Below, piece by piece: positions 8,082 through 16,881 of a stretch of DNA of 64,000 bases. Source of the DNA: Bacteroidota bacterium (GTDB taxonomy: Bacteria > Bacteroidota > Bacteroidia > Cytophagales > Cyclobacteriaceae); contig JAFDYV010000003.1 in the NCBI GenBank assembly GCA_018267275.1, positions 372,001 to 436,000 of the forward strand, read 5' to 3'. Both the position numbers and the translations under genes were made by a program. The notes under the pieces were generated by a model, which saw only the letters and a list, made by a program, of their open reading frames with translations, searched no databases and had not been told where the DNA came from. The stretch's first letter is position 1, and every line of letters starts with the position of its first letter.

Positions 8082-9407
8082 ATGGAAACTATGAAAAGGA
8101 AGAAGTTAATATGGGTAGCAATCCTTACAGCATCGGTGGTTATTGCAGGCGCGGTGACTTATTACTTGCTACAGGATAAAAAGAAATCAATAGCACATAG
8201 TAATCACGGAAATACGGACAGCATGCGCATGCCGATGGACAGCAGCCAAAATATGGAAGGGATGGTTATGAAAGAAGACACTCAGAGCATGGAGGGAATG
8301 GAAGGAATGAAGGGCATGAACATGGGTGAAGGAAGTGATCATACCGGTAAAGGCATGCTGCACGATATTGCGCTGCATACGTTATTCCAACCCACCAACA
8401 GTTACGTCTTGTCAACCATGCCGGTAACCCGTATGCTCACAGGTGATCAAAATATTGATCTGGAATTGCTGGGATTTACCGCATACAACACTTCCACTAT
8501 CGGCAGTGTTGCTGCGCGTATCACCGGCAGGATAGAAAAATTGTATGTACAATATCGCTTTCAAAAAATTGAAAAGGGCCAGAAGGTGATGGAAATATAC
8601 AGCCCCGAGCTATTAACCGGACAACAGAACCTGTTGTACTTGATAAAAAATGATTCAACGAATACCACGTTGATCAATTCTGCCAAAGAAAGATTATTAC
8701 TGCTCGGGTTTCCGGCCAATGAGTTAACGCAAATCATCCGAACAGGCAAGCCGCACTTTACGGTTACAGTCTATAGCAATTACTCCGGCCACATACACGA
8801 AGCGGGAGGCCCCATGGGTTCTGAATCTTCAGGTAAGGAACAAATGGATGTCTCGCAGCAAATTGTTACGCAGGAACTGACGGTGAAAGTAGGAAAGTAT
8901 GTGCAAAAAGGACAGTCTATCTTCAGGGTTTACGACCCCAACAAACTTTGGGCCTTGCTCAATGTTTATCCTTCCGATTTCCCTTTTGTAAAAGAGGGCA
9001 CATCCGTGTTGGTTCAACCGGAAGGATACCGTGATAAAAGTTTCAACGGTACCATTTATTATGTAGAACCATTTTTCCGTCCGGGCAACCGTACGGTAAC
9101 CGCCAGGATCAATATTTCCAACGAGCAATTAAAATTGCCGGTTGGCATACAGCTAAGGGCAAAGCTTTTGAACACCCGCTATAAGGGTGACTGGCTGCCA
9201 AAAGAATCGGTTATCTCGCTGGGCCTTGATAAGGTGGTCTTTGTAAAAGTGGAAAAAGGATTCAGGGTGCAAAAGATAGAGACAGGTGTGAATACGGGCA
9301 AAACGATCCAGGTGATTTCGGGTATCAGTAAGCAAGATTCTGTTGCTGCCAACGCACAGTTTTTGGTGGACAGCGAAAGCTTTATAAAAATAAAAAAAAA
9401 GGTATGA
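8082..9407 (+). CDS. RND adaptor B1 with Met/His-rich N-terminus
   Basis: The 441-residue adaptor is anchored by an N-terminal membrane helix (residues about 8-28). A flexible metal-binding linker rich in Met, Asp and His follows (HSNHGNTDSMRMPMD, MEGMEGMKGMNMGEGSDH; residues about 40-90). The core carries ITGRIEKLYVQYRFQKIEKG and YSPELLTGQQNLLYL. A short Gly/Ser/Met insertion sits in the lipoyl hairpin (GGPMGSESSGKEQM). A second in-frame ATG lies at 8091. The Met-rich linker suggests Cu(I) or Ag(I) capture, as proposed for the CusB N-terminus and CusF. It overlaps the next gene by 4 bases. Confidence 0.85.
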   Translation: METMKRKKLIWVAILTASVVIAGAVTYYLLQDKKKSIAHSNHGNTDSMRMPMDSSQNMEGMVMKEDTQSMEGMEGMKGMNMGEGSDHTGKGMLHDIALHTLFQPTNSYVLSTMPVTRMLTGDQNIDLELLGFTAYNTSTIGSVAARITGRIEKLYVQYRFQKIEKGQKVMEIYSPELLTGQQNLLYLIKNDSTNTTLINSAKERLLLLGFPANELTQIIRTGKPHFTVTVYSNYSGHIHEAGGPMGSESSGKEQMDVSQQIVTQELTVKVGKYVQKGQSIFRVYDPNKLWALLNVYPSDFPFVKEGTSVLVQPEGYRDKSFNGTIYYVEPFFRPGNRTVTARINISNEQLKLPVGIQLRAKLLNTRYKGDWLPKESVISLGLDKVVFVKVEKGFRVQKIETGVNTGKTIQVISGISKQDSVAANAQFLVDSESFIKIKKKV

Positions 9408-10519
9408 AAAAATATTTGCATATCGGTTTGCTTGCAATGGTGCTGGCTGCCTGCAACGGTTCAGCAAAAAAAGAAGATTCAATGGCCGGTATGGATATGA
9501 CGATGGGCCAGATGAATCCCGATGCCATCATGCTGACCGAGCAGCAAATGTTGCTCAGCAACATTCAGGTAGATACCGTGCGCAGGGGTGTTATTAGTGA
9601 CCGTACCATTTTGACGGCCACACTTAATATAGACCAAACAAAAATTAATACCATCCCTTCGCGCGTGATGGGGCGGATTGAAAAACTCTATTTTAAAAAC
9701 CCTGGCGATTACATACATAAAGGTGACCGCGTTATGGACATCTACAGTGAAGAGTTGAATAACGATAAACAGGAATACCTGCTGGCGCTGGAAAAAAAGG
9801 ATAAAATCAGCAGCCCACTCATTGATATAGAGCAAATAGTGGAAAGTGCCAAAAATAAATTACTGCTCTGGGGTTTGTCCGAAAGCCAGATCAGGGAATT
9901 GGAAAGAACAAAAAGCCGGTCGGTAGAAACGGGTTTTTATAGTTCCTATTCAGGCTACATTACCTCACTCGAAACTCGTGAAGGTGAGTACATTCCGGAG
10001 GGAGGCACGGTGTTGCGGTTGGCCGATCTTTCCACCCTGTGGGCAGAAGCACAGGTTTATTCTTCTCAGATGTCGGTCATCAATGATGTTAAAACAGCTA
10101 CGGTACAATTTCCCGATGTGCCAAACCTTGAGATAAAAGGCACCGTGCAATTTGTGAACCCCGAGCTTTCTGAACAAACAAGGATTAACCTGATGCGGGT
10201 TACAATTTCTAACCGTGACAATCGGTTAAAGCCAGGTATGCCAGCGTATGTGTTCATTAAAAGCAAAGAAACAACTTCTCTCGTGCTGCCATCCGATGCA
10301 GTCATCCGTAATGCAGACAATGCAGTAGTATGGGTGCAAACAGGGAAGCGCATGTTTGAAAGGCGTATGGTGGAAATCGGCCGGCAAGATGACGACCGTG
10401 TGCAAATTTTATCCGGCATCAAAGAAGGCGATTTGGTAGTAACGTCAGGTGCGTATTTGATCAATAGCGAATCGATTTTCAAGAAAGGAGGTAGCGCAAT
10501 GGAGGGAATGAAAATGTGA
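9404..10519 (+). CDS. RND adaptor B2, lipoprotein
   Basis: The 371-residue adaptor has lipobox LAAC and a short Met-rich stretch (MAGMDMTMGQM). The core parallels the B2 adaptor at 1283: RVMGRIEKLYFKNPGDYIHK, YSEELNNDKQEYLLALE and GIKEGDLVVTSGAYLINSE. It ends in the same kind of Met-rich tail (GSAMEGMKM). It starts within the stop of the B1 adaptor (ATGA), so the pair should be made in a fixed ratio. It closes the second efflux module. AT-rich DNA follows. Confidence 0.86.
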   Translation: MKKYLHIGLLAMVLAACNGSAKKEDSMAGMDMTMGQMNPDAIMLTEQQMLLSNIQVDTVRRGVISDRTILTATLNIDQTKINTIPSRVMGRIEKLYFKNPGDYIHKGDRVMDIYSEELNNDKQEYLLALEKKDKISSPLIDIEQIVESAKNKLLLWGLSESQIRELERTKSRSVETGFYSSYSGYITSLETREGEYIPEGGTVLRLADLSTLWAEAQVYSSQMSVINDVKTATVQFPDVPNLEIKGTVQFVNPELSEQTRINLMRVTISNRDNRLKPGMPAYVFIKSKETTSLVLPSDAVIRNADNAVVWVQTGKRMFERRMVEIGRQDDDRVQILSGIKEGDLVVTSGAYLINSESIFKKGGSAMEGMKM

Positions 10520-10624
10520 CAATTATCATGTTTTAAGATGACTTAAGAACTGAAATTTAAACTTTACCCAACATAATTTTATATAATTATATATTTAATT
10601 GTATTTTTTCAAACAATAAACATT
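10520..10624. promoter_or_regulatory. AT-rich intergenic region, likely promoter of the respiratory block
   Basis: The 105 bases between the efflux module and the cytochrome gene are markedly AT-rich (for example ATTTTATATAATTATATATT around 10573-10592). They contain TATATTTA, close to the Bacteroidota -7 consensus TAnnTTTG. No strong terminator hairpin is visible. A promoter is inferred from the change of gene content and base composition only. Confidence 0.3.
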
Positions 10625-11011
10625 ATGAAAATGCCTACTGAACTTTTCGCAGTGATTAGCACAGTCTTACTGCTGAGTGCGTGTGAAAATGACAAAATCC
10701 CGGAAGAACTCCCGGTCGTAAAAGACAATGTTTCTTTCGCGCTCGACATCCAGCCTATTCTTAGTGCGCAATGCGCGCGATGCCACAACCCGGCTGATGT
10801 TGCGCCTGATCTTCGCAAAGGTTTCGCCTATGAATCGCTGCTGGAAGATGGAAAAGGCGTTATTCCCGGCAATGCCGAAGAAAGTGAATTGACAGAAATG
10901 CTGGAGTGGGCAAAGACCAGCGACAACCCCATGCCACCCACAACTCCATTATCTCCATTGAACATTGCCTTAATCAAAAAGTGGATCGATGAAGGCGCTC
11001 AAGATAATTAA
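10625..11011 (+). CDS. Small c-type cytochrome lipoprotein
   Basis: The 128-residue protein has lipobox LLSAC and one heme-binding motif CARCH preceded by FALDIQPILSAQ. That arrangement is typical of the planctomycete-type cytochrome c domain. A methionine in DNPMPPTTPLS is a plausible sixth ligand. It ends KKWIDEGAQDN, the usual terminal helix. It would be a membrane-tethered periplasmic electron carrier. It heads the block that contains a quinol-type membrane complex and a NorB-like oxidase, so passing electrons between them is a reasonable inference. Confidence 0.8.
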   Translation: MKMPTELFAVISTVLLLSACENDKIPEELPVVKDNVSFALDIQPILSAQCARCHNPADVAPDLRKGFAYESLLEDGKGVIPGNAEESELTEMLEWAKTSDNPMPPTTPLSPLNIALIKKWIDEGAQDN

Positions 11012-11028
11012 TTAACCAAAACAAAAAT

Positions 11029-11871
11029 ATGATTATGAAAACCTTCACATACTCCATCACCCTTCTTTTGCTGGTCAGCGTGAAAATGTTTGCACAGGAA
11101 GCCGATTCACTTGCTGAAAAAAAAGATAAACCTCAACGCAACGCCTTTCAAAGCGTTTGGCTGATCGATAACGTCACGGGTGTTCTCAATACGAAGAAAA
11201 CATTGCAGTTTGATATTCAGCACCGCTTTGGCATCATCAACAGCGGCAACAACGACCTCGGTGGCCTGTGGGGGCCCTCGAATATAAGGCTGGCGCTAGC
11301 CTACTCCATTTCAGACCGCATTACCTTTGGTGTAGGTACAACAAAAGACTATCGTTTACAGGATTTTAATATTAAAGTAGGACTGATCCGCCAAACCCGG
11401 TCAGGGAAAGTGCCGGTAAGCATCGCCTTTTATGGCAACACGGCCATTGACACAAGAGAAGCATCCTTCTTCCCCAAAGAATCCAATCGTTTTTCCTATT
11501 TCAGTCAACTGCTGATTATGAGAAGATTTAACCAGGCCATATCACTTCAGGTTGCTCCCAGTTTCGCGCATTACAACCTTGTCGATCCTTCCGTTTCAAA
11601 CAATGTGTTTGCGTTGGCCGTGGGTGGAAAAGCAAACATCAGCGACAAGACTGCAATCATCATCGATTATAACCAACCCTTTGGTGATTTTTCAAGCAAC
11701 CCCGGGCTTGCCCTAGGAATAGAAATGTCAACCGGCTCTCATGCCTTCCAGGTTTTTGTCGGAAACTACAATCGCATTTTGCCACAAGCCAATTATTTCC
11801 TGAACGAAAACAAACTGTCTGAAAAACAATTCCTTATCGGATTTAATATCAATCGCCTTTGGAATTTTTAG
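11029..11871 (+). CDS. DUF5777-type outer-membrane beta-barrel protein
   Basis: The 280-residue protein has a signal peptide (cleavage near MFAQ) and alternating amphipathic strands throughout, ending in an aromatic residue (NRLWNF) as outer-membrane barrels do. The pattern LDNVTGVLNTKKTLQFDIQH-like (here IDNVTGVLNTKKTL) and FGVGTTKDYRLQDFNIK matches my memory of the DUF5777 family. Such proteins are often encoded beside cytochromes or YceI-like genes in Bacteroidota. Substrate is unknown. It lies 17 bases after the cytochrome gene, probably in the same operon. Confidence 0.65.
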   Translation: MIMKTFTYSITLLLLVSVKMFAQEADSLAEKKDKPQRNAFQSVWLIDNVTGVLNTKKTLQFDIQHRFGIINSGNNDLGGLWGPSNIRLALAYSISDRITFGVGTTKDYRLQDFNIKVGLIRQTRSGKVPVSIAFYGNTAIDTREASFFPKESNRFSYFSQLLIMRRFNQAISLQVAPSFAHYNLVDPSVSNNVFALAVGGKANISDKTAIIIDYNQPFGDFSSNPGLALGIEMSTGSHAFQVFVGNYNRILPQANYFLNENKLSEKQFLIGFNINRLWNF

Positions 11872-11883
11872 AATTATTTAAAT

Positions 11884-12153
11884 ATGAACTCTGATATGAA
11901 AAGTAATCCATTCTCTCGAAGAAAATTTTTAGGGTTTAGCCTGGCTCTTCCTTTTTTGCCAGTGGCAAGACCGTTGGCCAAATCCAATGCTGATGAAAAA
12001 AATGAAGACGATGAATTCATCACCATGCTTACGTCTGAAGGCAAGGCAGTGAAGGTGAGAAGGGATGCAGTTAAAAATGCAAAGGTCATCGAAAAGAAAA
12101 TGTCTAATCAATCACTCTTAAGCTGGCTGAAACCAAAAGGCTTTACCAAATAA
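11884..12153 (+). CDS. Small Tat-signal protein, paralogue of the N-terminus of the next Fe-S protein
   Basis: The 89-residue protein begins with a twin-arginine signal (SRRKFLGFSLALPFLP). It continues with EFITMLTSEGKAVKVRRDAV, which resembles the segment just after the Tat signal of the neighbouring Fe-S protein (ETMEVMSTDGTLMQVPVSAV). It has no cysteines and no cofactor motif. I infer a small accessory subunit of the Fe-S/NrfD complex, perhaps a spacer or assembly factor. It may start at 11884 or at the second ATG, 11896. Confidence 0.65.
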   Translation: MNSDMKSNPFSRRKFLGFSLALPFLPVARPLAKSNADEKNEDDEFITMLTSEGKAVKVRRDAVKNAKVIEKKMSNQSLLSWLKPKGFTK

Positions 12154-12160
12154 GGAAACC

Positions 12161-13117
12161 ATGGAACCTGAAAAAGATAACCAACAAAAGTCAAGACGCA
12201 ACTTTGTGCAGCAAGGTCTTAAATTTGGCTTGCTCACAGCCGCAAGCGGTGCATTGCTCGCAAAAGTTTTTGGTAAATCAGAAAGTTTAAATTCTGAGGA
12301 GACCATGGAGGTGATGTCAACTGATGGAACATTGATGCAGGTGCCCGTATCGGCAGTGGAACATGCGCATGAAAAAAAGTCTGACTACAATCCCCGTGAA
12401 GGATTTCCCAACCGCAAATTTGTGATGGTTGTTGATTTGGCTAAGTGCAGAAACGCCAGAAAATGCCAAAGCTCCTGCAATAAAAACCATTACATCACAG
12501 GAGAAAATGCGTGGATTAAGATCTACAAAATGCAGGACAATGAAAAATCCGCACCGTATTGGCAACCTACATTGTGTCAGCATTGCGATGAGCCTGCGTG
12601 TGTAAAAGTTTGCCCGGTAGATGCCACGTTCAAGCGAAGAGATGGTATTGTGTTGATTGACAATAACCGGTGCATTGGTTGCAGATTTTGCATGGCAGCT
12701 TGCCCGTATTCGGTTAGGGTATTCAATTGGTCTGACCCTTGGCAAGGCGAAGAGGTGGAACAAGCAGAATATACTGCTGACTATGCCGGTGTGCCCAGTC
12801 AAAAAGGTACGGTAGATAAATGTGATTTCTGCCCCCACATGATAGACAAAGGTGAGTTGCCTCATTGTGTGAGCGCCTGCCCGAATGATGTGTTCAGTTT
12901 TGGTGACATGTATGAAGATACCGTAACCAACGGCAGCGGTCAATCTTTCAAGCTAAGTAAACTTTTAAAAGACAGAGCCGGCTACCGGTTAATGGAAAGT
13001 TTAGGCACAGAACCCAGCGTATACTACCTGCCTCCAAGCGATCGGATTGTTGATTTTGAAGAAGGCCTTGAAAATTACACAGAGTTTCAGTCAGTCGATA
13101 AACCACAGGAGCCATGA
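12161..13117 (+). CDS. Tat-exported 4Fe-4S protein (NrfC/PsrB/TtrB type)
   Basis: The 318-residue protein has a twin-arginine signal (SRRNFVQQGLKFG). Four cysteine clusters follow: CRNARKCQSSC (about residue 96), CQHCDEPACVKVCP (about 140), CIGCRFCMAACP (about 170), and CDFCPHMIDKGELPHCVSAC (about 222). It is the electron-transfer subunit of periplasm-facing quinol-linked complexes and would hold several 4Fe-4S clusters. The first cluster has spacing C-x5-C-x3-C instead of CxxCxxC. It overlaps the NrfD gene by 4 bases (ATGA). No molybdopterin catalytic subunit is present nearby. Confidence 0.88.
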   Translation: MEPEKDNQQKSRRNFVQQGLKFGLLTAASGALLAKVFGKSESLNSEETMEVMSTDGTLMQVPVSAVEHAHEKKSDYNPREGFPNRKFVMVVDLAKCRNARKCQSSCNKNHYITGENAWIKIYKMQDNEKSAPYWQPTLCQHCDEPACVKVCPVDATFKRRDGIVLIDNNRCIGCRFCMAACPYSVRVFNWSDPWQGEEVEQAEYTADYAGVPSQKGTVDKCDFCPHMIDKGELPHCVSACPNDVFSFGDMYEDTVTNGSGQSFKLSKLLKDRAGYRLMESLGTEPSVYYLPPSDRIVDFEEGLENYTEFQSVDKPQEP

Positions 13118-14433
13118 ACACTGCTTATGAAAAAATGATAAATGACCTGGCACCAAAAAAATTTAGTTGGAAGGGAAACGTGTGGGTCGCTTTTCTTGTG
13201 CTCATCATTCTTACAGGAATCTATTCCTATGTTCAGCAACTAAAGCATGGCTTGGTTATAACGGGCATGAGGGATTATGCACTATGGGGAATTTACATTT
13301 CCAATTTTGTCTTCTTTGTTGCCGTGAGCCTGGTAGGTTCGTTGATCACCGCCATTCTGCGACTGTCTGATGTACATTGGAGCACACCGCTAACACGCAT
13401 TGCCGAGATCATTGCTGTCGCTGCCATCATTATGGCGGGCATTACCATCATCATTGACATGGGCCGGCCAGACAGAATGTTGAATCTGTTTCTGCATGGC
13501 AGACTTCAATCTCCCATTATCTGGGACGTGATTGTGATCAGCACGTACCTGGTGCTAAGTATTTTATTTTTGTATTACCCGCTTTTGCCCGACTTCACAA
13601 TTCTCAGCAAATATTTTAATAAGAATACTAGGTCGACTAAATGGTATCGGGTGCTTTCGCTAAACTGGACTGGCAATGAAAAACAATCAAAGATTTATTC
13701 GAGGTCCATTAAAGCGCTTTCGGTATTGATTATTCCCGTGGCGTTTGCCATCCACACTGTTACTGCATGGCTGTTTGAAACCACGTATCGTCCCGGCTGG
13801 GACAGCACCAATTTCGGTCCTTACTTCGTGGCCGGTGCTTTCGTTGCCGGGTCAAGCGCAGTGATTGTAGTTATGTATGTACTGCGCAAATCCTACAACT
13901 TAGAGGATTACATCACTGACCATCATTTTGATTTAATGGGAAAGATTTTGGTCATGCTTAGCTTATTGTATTTATACTTCAACATCAATGAATACCTGAT
14001 GCCCATTTATAAATCCACCGAAGAGGAAGCAACTCATCTTCGAAGTTTATTCACCGGGGAATATGCCTGGTTATTCTGGGTTGTGATTATTGGCGGGCTA
14101 GTTCTTCCAGTTATCATCATGTTGTTCAGGGGAGGAAGAAAACCTCTTCCGCTATTTATTGTATCTCTTGCTGTGATGGCTTGTGCATGGTGGAAACGTT
14201 ACCTTATTGTTATCCCTACGCTCAGCCATCCTTTTCTGCCCATCGAGGGTGTACCGGAGTCATGGCGTCACTATTCCCCCACGTGGATGGAGTGGACGAT
14301 TACAGCAGCAACATTGGCAAGTGCCTTATTAATTATTACACTCTTGGTAAGGTTTCTTCCCATTATTCCAATATATGAAACAGCCGAAGAGAGAGGATTA
14401 CTAGAAGATCAATCCGTAAACAAATCGCTATGA
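13114..14433 (+). CDS. NrfD/PsrC-family membrane quinol subunit
   Basis: The 439-residue integral membrane protein has about ten hydrophobic segments. Family features include GMRDYALWGIYISNFVFFVA near the N-terminus, the DMGRPDR motif after the third helix, and the late segments around PLEGVPESWRHYSPTWMEW-like sequence (PIEGVPESWRHYSP). It would bind menaquinol and pass electrons to the Fe-S partner, or the reverse. The 4-base overlaps with both neighbours indicate tight coupling. In the alternative complex III the same pair works with cytochromes c, which fits this neighbourhood. Confidence 0.88.
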   Translation: MNTAYEKMINDLAPKKFSWKGNVWVAFLVLIILTGIYSYVQQLKHGLVITGMRDYALWGIYISNFVFFVAVSLVGSLITAILRLSDVHWSTPLTRIAEIIAVAAIIMAGITIIIDMGRPDRMLNLFLHGRLQSPIIWDVIVISTYLVLSILFLYYPLLPDFTILSKYFNKNTRSTKWYRVLSLNWTGNEKQSKIYSRSIKALSVLIIPVAFAIHTVTAWLFETTYRPGWDSTNFGPYFVAGAFVAGSSAVIVVMYVLRKSYNLEDYITDHHFDLMGKILVMLSLLYLYFNINEYLMPIYKSTEEEATHLRSLFTGEYAWLFWVVIIGGLVLPVIIMLFRGGRKPLPLFIVSLAVMACAWWKRYLIVIPTLSHPFLPIEGVPESWRHYSPTWMEWTITAATLASALLIITLLVRFLPIIPIYETAEERGLLEDQSVNKSL

Positions 14434-15281
14434 AATTAATTCTAAAAATTTCGGTGCTTATGCTATTGCTCACACCCGCATTTGGCCAAGCTAATAAAAT
14501 CAAAGCAAGAGTATCGGTGCAGTACAGCAAAATTATGAATCAGGAATCATTGATACGTATTGAAGCTAAGTATAAAGGTGAAAATGGTATTGAGCCTGCC
14601 ACACTGGTGGAGTTTCGGGTATACCAGAGAATTGCAGAAGATTCCCTGCTTCAACTTGGCACGATAGCTACTAATCATAGCGGGATTGCAACGTTTCCCC
14701 TTGCTAACCACAAGGATTCCACTACATCATTGAGTGGTAATTTTTCATTCATGGTGAAAATTGAAAATAATCCTAAGTTTTCAGATGCTGAAACAGAGTT
14801 AACAATTTCGGATGCTAACCTGGTGGCACGTCTGGAAACCGTTGACAGCGTCAATCAAATTATGGCTACACTTACTGATGCATCGGGTCAACCCGTGGTA
14901 GCCCAACCTTTGAGAGTTCAACTGCAAAGAATGTTTGGTCCACTTTCAATCGGAGAGGAAAGTTATGAAACCGATGAGAATGGCACTGTCACGGTACCAA
15001 TTGAAGAACCGATGCCTGGAATAAATGGAGTATTAACATTTGAAGTGGTATTGAATGAAAGCGATGAATACGGAACAGTGAAAGCAATCATCGATGCACC
15101 AATAGGCTTACCCGTTGCGGATCATTCAACTTTTGATAAAAGAACCATGTGGTCGCCCCCTTCGAAAACACCGTACTACCTGCTGATTTTTCCAAACCTC
15201 ATTATTCTTGGTGTGTGGGTACCTATACTCATGCTCATCATAAACTTATTTAGAATTTCAAGAGCTAAAACTGATTTGTAA
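14430..15281 (+). CDS. Secreted Ig-like protein with C-terminal membrane anchor, unknown role
   Basis: The 283-residue protein has a signal peptide (cleavage near AFGQA). Two beta-rich Ig-like segments follow (about residues 25-120 and 125-225). A single C-terminal transmembrane helix (LIFPNLIILGVWVPILMLII) ends in a short basic tail. It overlaps the NrfD gene by 4 bases. I do not recognise the family. It has no cysteine or heme motif. The operon position suggests a periplasmic structural or assembly partner of the NrfC/NrfD pair or of the cytochrome that follows. Confidence 0.6.
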   Translation: MKLILKISVLMLLLTPAFGQANKIKARVSVQYSKIMNQESLIRIEAKYKGENGIEPATLVEFRVYQRIAEDSLLQLGTIATNHSGIATFPLANHKDSTTSLSGNFSFMVKIENNPKFSDAETELTISDANLVARLETVDSVNQIMATLTDASGQPVVAQPLRVQLQRMFGPLSIGEESYETDENGTVTVPIEEPMPGINGVLTFEVVLNESDEYGTVKAIIDAPIGLPVADHSTFDKRTMWSPPSKTPYYLLIFPNLIILGVWVPILMLIINLFRISRAKTDL

Positions 15282-15299
15282 AACTTAATCCTAATAACT

Positions 15300-15710
15300 A
15301 TGAAAAAGTACACGATTGTTATCCTCCTGACCGCTTCTGTTGCACTGTACTCATTTACGCTGGTATACCAGTCTAAAGAATGGGTGGTGCCAGAAACTGC
15401 GAAGAAAGTAAAAAACCCAACCGATAAATCAAGCAAAGAAGACCTGGCTATTGGCAAATCCTTATACTCCAAACATTGCACATCCTGCCACGGCAAAGAA
15501 GGATATGGAGATGGAACAAAAGCCAAGGAACTAAAAGGAAAGGATCTAATGGGAGATTTCTCAAGCGCTGAATTCCAGAGCCAAACAGATGGCACTTTGT
15601 TCTATAAAATGACCACTGGTCGGGATGACATGCCTGCCTTTGACAAAAAGATTCCCGATGCTGAAGACCGGTGGCTAATCATCAATTATATCCGTACCCT
15701 CAAGCAGTAA
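15300..15710 (+). CDS. c-type cytochrome, monoheme
   Basis: The 136-residue protein has an N-terminal membrane helix or signal and one heme site (SKHCTSCHGKEGYGDG). A Met ligand in GRDDMPAF and the terminal helix RWLIINYIRTL complete a class I cytochrome c. It lies 18 bases after the Ig-like protein gene. It is a candidate electron carrier from the NrfC/NrfD complex towards the downstream oxidase. Confidence 0.85.
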   Translation: MKKYTIVILLTASVALYSFTLVYQSKEWVVPETAKKVKNPTDKSSKEDLAIGKSLYSKHCTSCHGKEGYGDGTKAKELKGKDLMGDFSSAEFQSQTDGTLFYKMTTGRDDMPAFDKKIPDAEDRWLIINYIRTLKQ

Positions 15711-15720
15711 TACCTTTGTT

Positions 15721-16125
15721 ATGAAAACAATTTCCATCTCAGATTATGAATACAAATATCTCGACTACATGTTTTGCAGAGCTGCAAAAGAGTACCGTCC
15801 TGAATTTAGTTTGACTGACTGGGATAATTTGAACAATCGACTCAATCAAATGGAAAACAAAAACAAAATATCAAGGGCGGCTATGGCCGATAAGTTTATT
15901 GACCTCGCCAATGAATTTACAACGACCGAACCTAAAGAACGTGTAGGTGCAGCCATCATGTTTGCGGCAGCACGATACAACGCATTTGAGGCTTTCTCTA
16001 AATCCGGCAATCTCTCAAAAGATAGGGATGATGCTATAAGTTGGTATTCCCGCGAGTATAAGAGAATGCTTGAAGCAAACATGGAAGATCTTTTGAATAC
16101 CGGGAACAAACCAAAAATCAGCTGA
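15721..16125 (+). CDS. Small cytoplasmic helical protein, possibly DUF3144
   Basis: The 134-residue protein has no signal peptide or membrane segment and is predicted largely helical. The central stretch FIDLANEFTTTEPKERVGAA followed by AAARYNAFEAF resembles, from memory, the DUF3144 family; I cannot confirm this without a profile search. It lies 10 bases after the cytochrome gene and appears cotranscribed. Its job is unknown. Confidence 0.55.
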   Translation: MKTISISDYEYKYLDYMFCRAAKEYRPEFSLTDWDNLNNRLNQMENKNKISRAAMADKFIDLANEFTTTEPKERVGAAIMFAAARYNAFEAFSKSGNLSKDRDDAISWYSREYKRMLEANMEDLLNTGNKPKIS

Positions 16126-16135
16126 TACTATTAAG

Positions 16136-16840
16136 ATGGACTTAAACAGAGTATATATTAAAACAACGATTGGAATCATGATCCTGTGCCTGGTAACAAC
16201 ATACCTGGGTGCGCAGGACAACACAAACTCAAAAATAAGATTTGGCGTGTACGCCAACGGAGGCACCAGTTCATTGGTGCAAGGCATGGGCATGGATATG
16301 AACATGTACAGAAGTGGCTACGGGGGGATGTACGGAAGTAACATGCCGATGTATAATTACACGGGTTCAGTCGGAGGTGGCGTAAGCCTCACCGTGCCCC
16401 TGCACCAGCGGTGGTCTTTTGTTGGAAACGTGGGCTATATGAATCGCGGAGCGAATTATGGTACGATGAATTCTTCCACCTACAATTCCAGTTACCGGTT
16501 TTCTTACCTCGATGTGTGGGCGATGGGGCAATATAATAATCTGCCCAAAGGCCCTGTAAAATTTACAGCCGTGCTCGGCCTGATAGAGAGCACGTTACTA
16601 TCGGCCACCGATAAAGGCTCAGGAACCAATCAAGACATGATGGACAATGTAAACCGAGTGGATCTCGGAATGGTTTTGGGGCCGGGGTTAGAATTTGGCC
16701 TAAAGAAGAAGGGGGCCATTCAAGCCCGACTGCTCTATACGTTCGGGTTTATGAATGTATTTCGGGGTATGTACTACGATAGCGGGATGCATTCGAATAA
16801 TGCTGCTTTTCTTTTACAGGTAGGATACCTGTTCAATTAA
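16136..16840 (+). CDS. Outer-membrane beta-barrel-like protein, first of a tandem pair
   Basis: The 234-residue protein has a signal peptide (cleavage near LGAQD), a Met/Gly/Tyr-rich stretch (GMGMDMNMYRSGYGGMYG) and alternating strands ending in LQVGYLFN, a barrel-type C-terminus. The next gene encodes a homologue with matching blocks: YLDVWAMGQY against YIDLWGYLEY, VDLGMVLGPGLEFG against IDVGFVAGPGILLP, and LLQVGYLFN against LVQAGYIFN. It is probably an outer-membrane protein of the PorT/OmpW-like kind. The Met-rich loop is unique to this copy and could bind soft metals. Confidence 0.6.
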   Translation: MDLNRVYIKTTIGIMILCLVTTYLGAQDNTNSKIRFGVYANGGTSSLVQGMGMDMNMYRSGYGGMYGSNMPMYNYTGSVGGGVSLTVPLHQRWSFVGNVGYMNRGANYGTMNSSTYNSSYRFSYLDVWAMGQYNNLPKGPVKFTAVLGLIESTLLSATDKGSGTNQDMMDNVNRVDLGMVLGPGLEFGLKKKGAIQARLLYTFGFMNVFRGMYYDSGMHSNNAAFLLQVGYLFN

Positions 16841-16881
16841 GCAACCATAACACATTAACTTAAATCGTAGCCATCATCATC

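Noticed and set aside
12317..12943. 208-codon minus-strand frame inside the Fe-S protein gene
   Set aside because: The plus strand carries all four cysteine clusters in frame; the opposite frame is a by-product.
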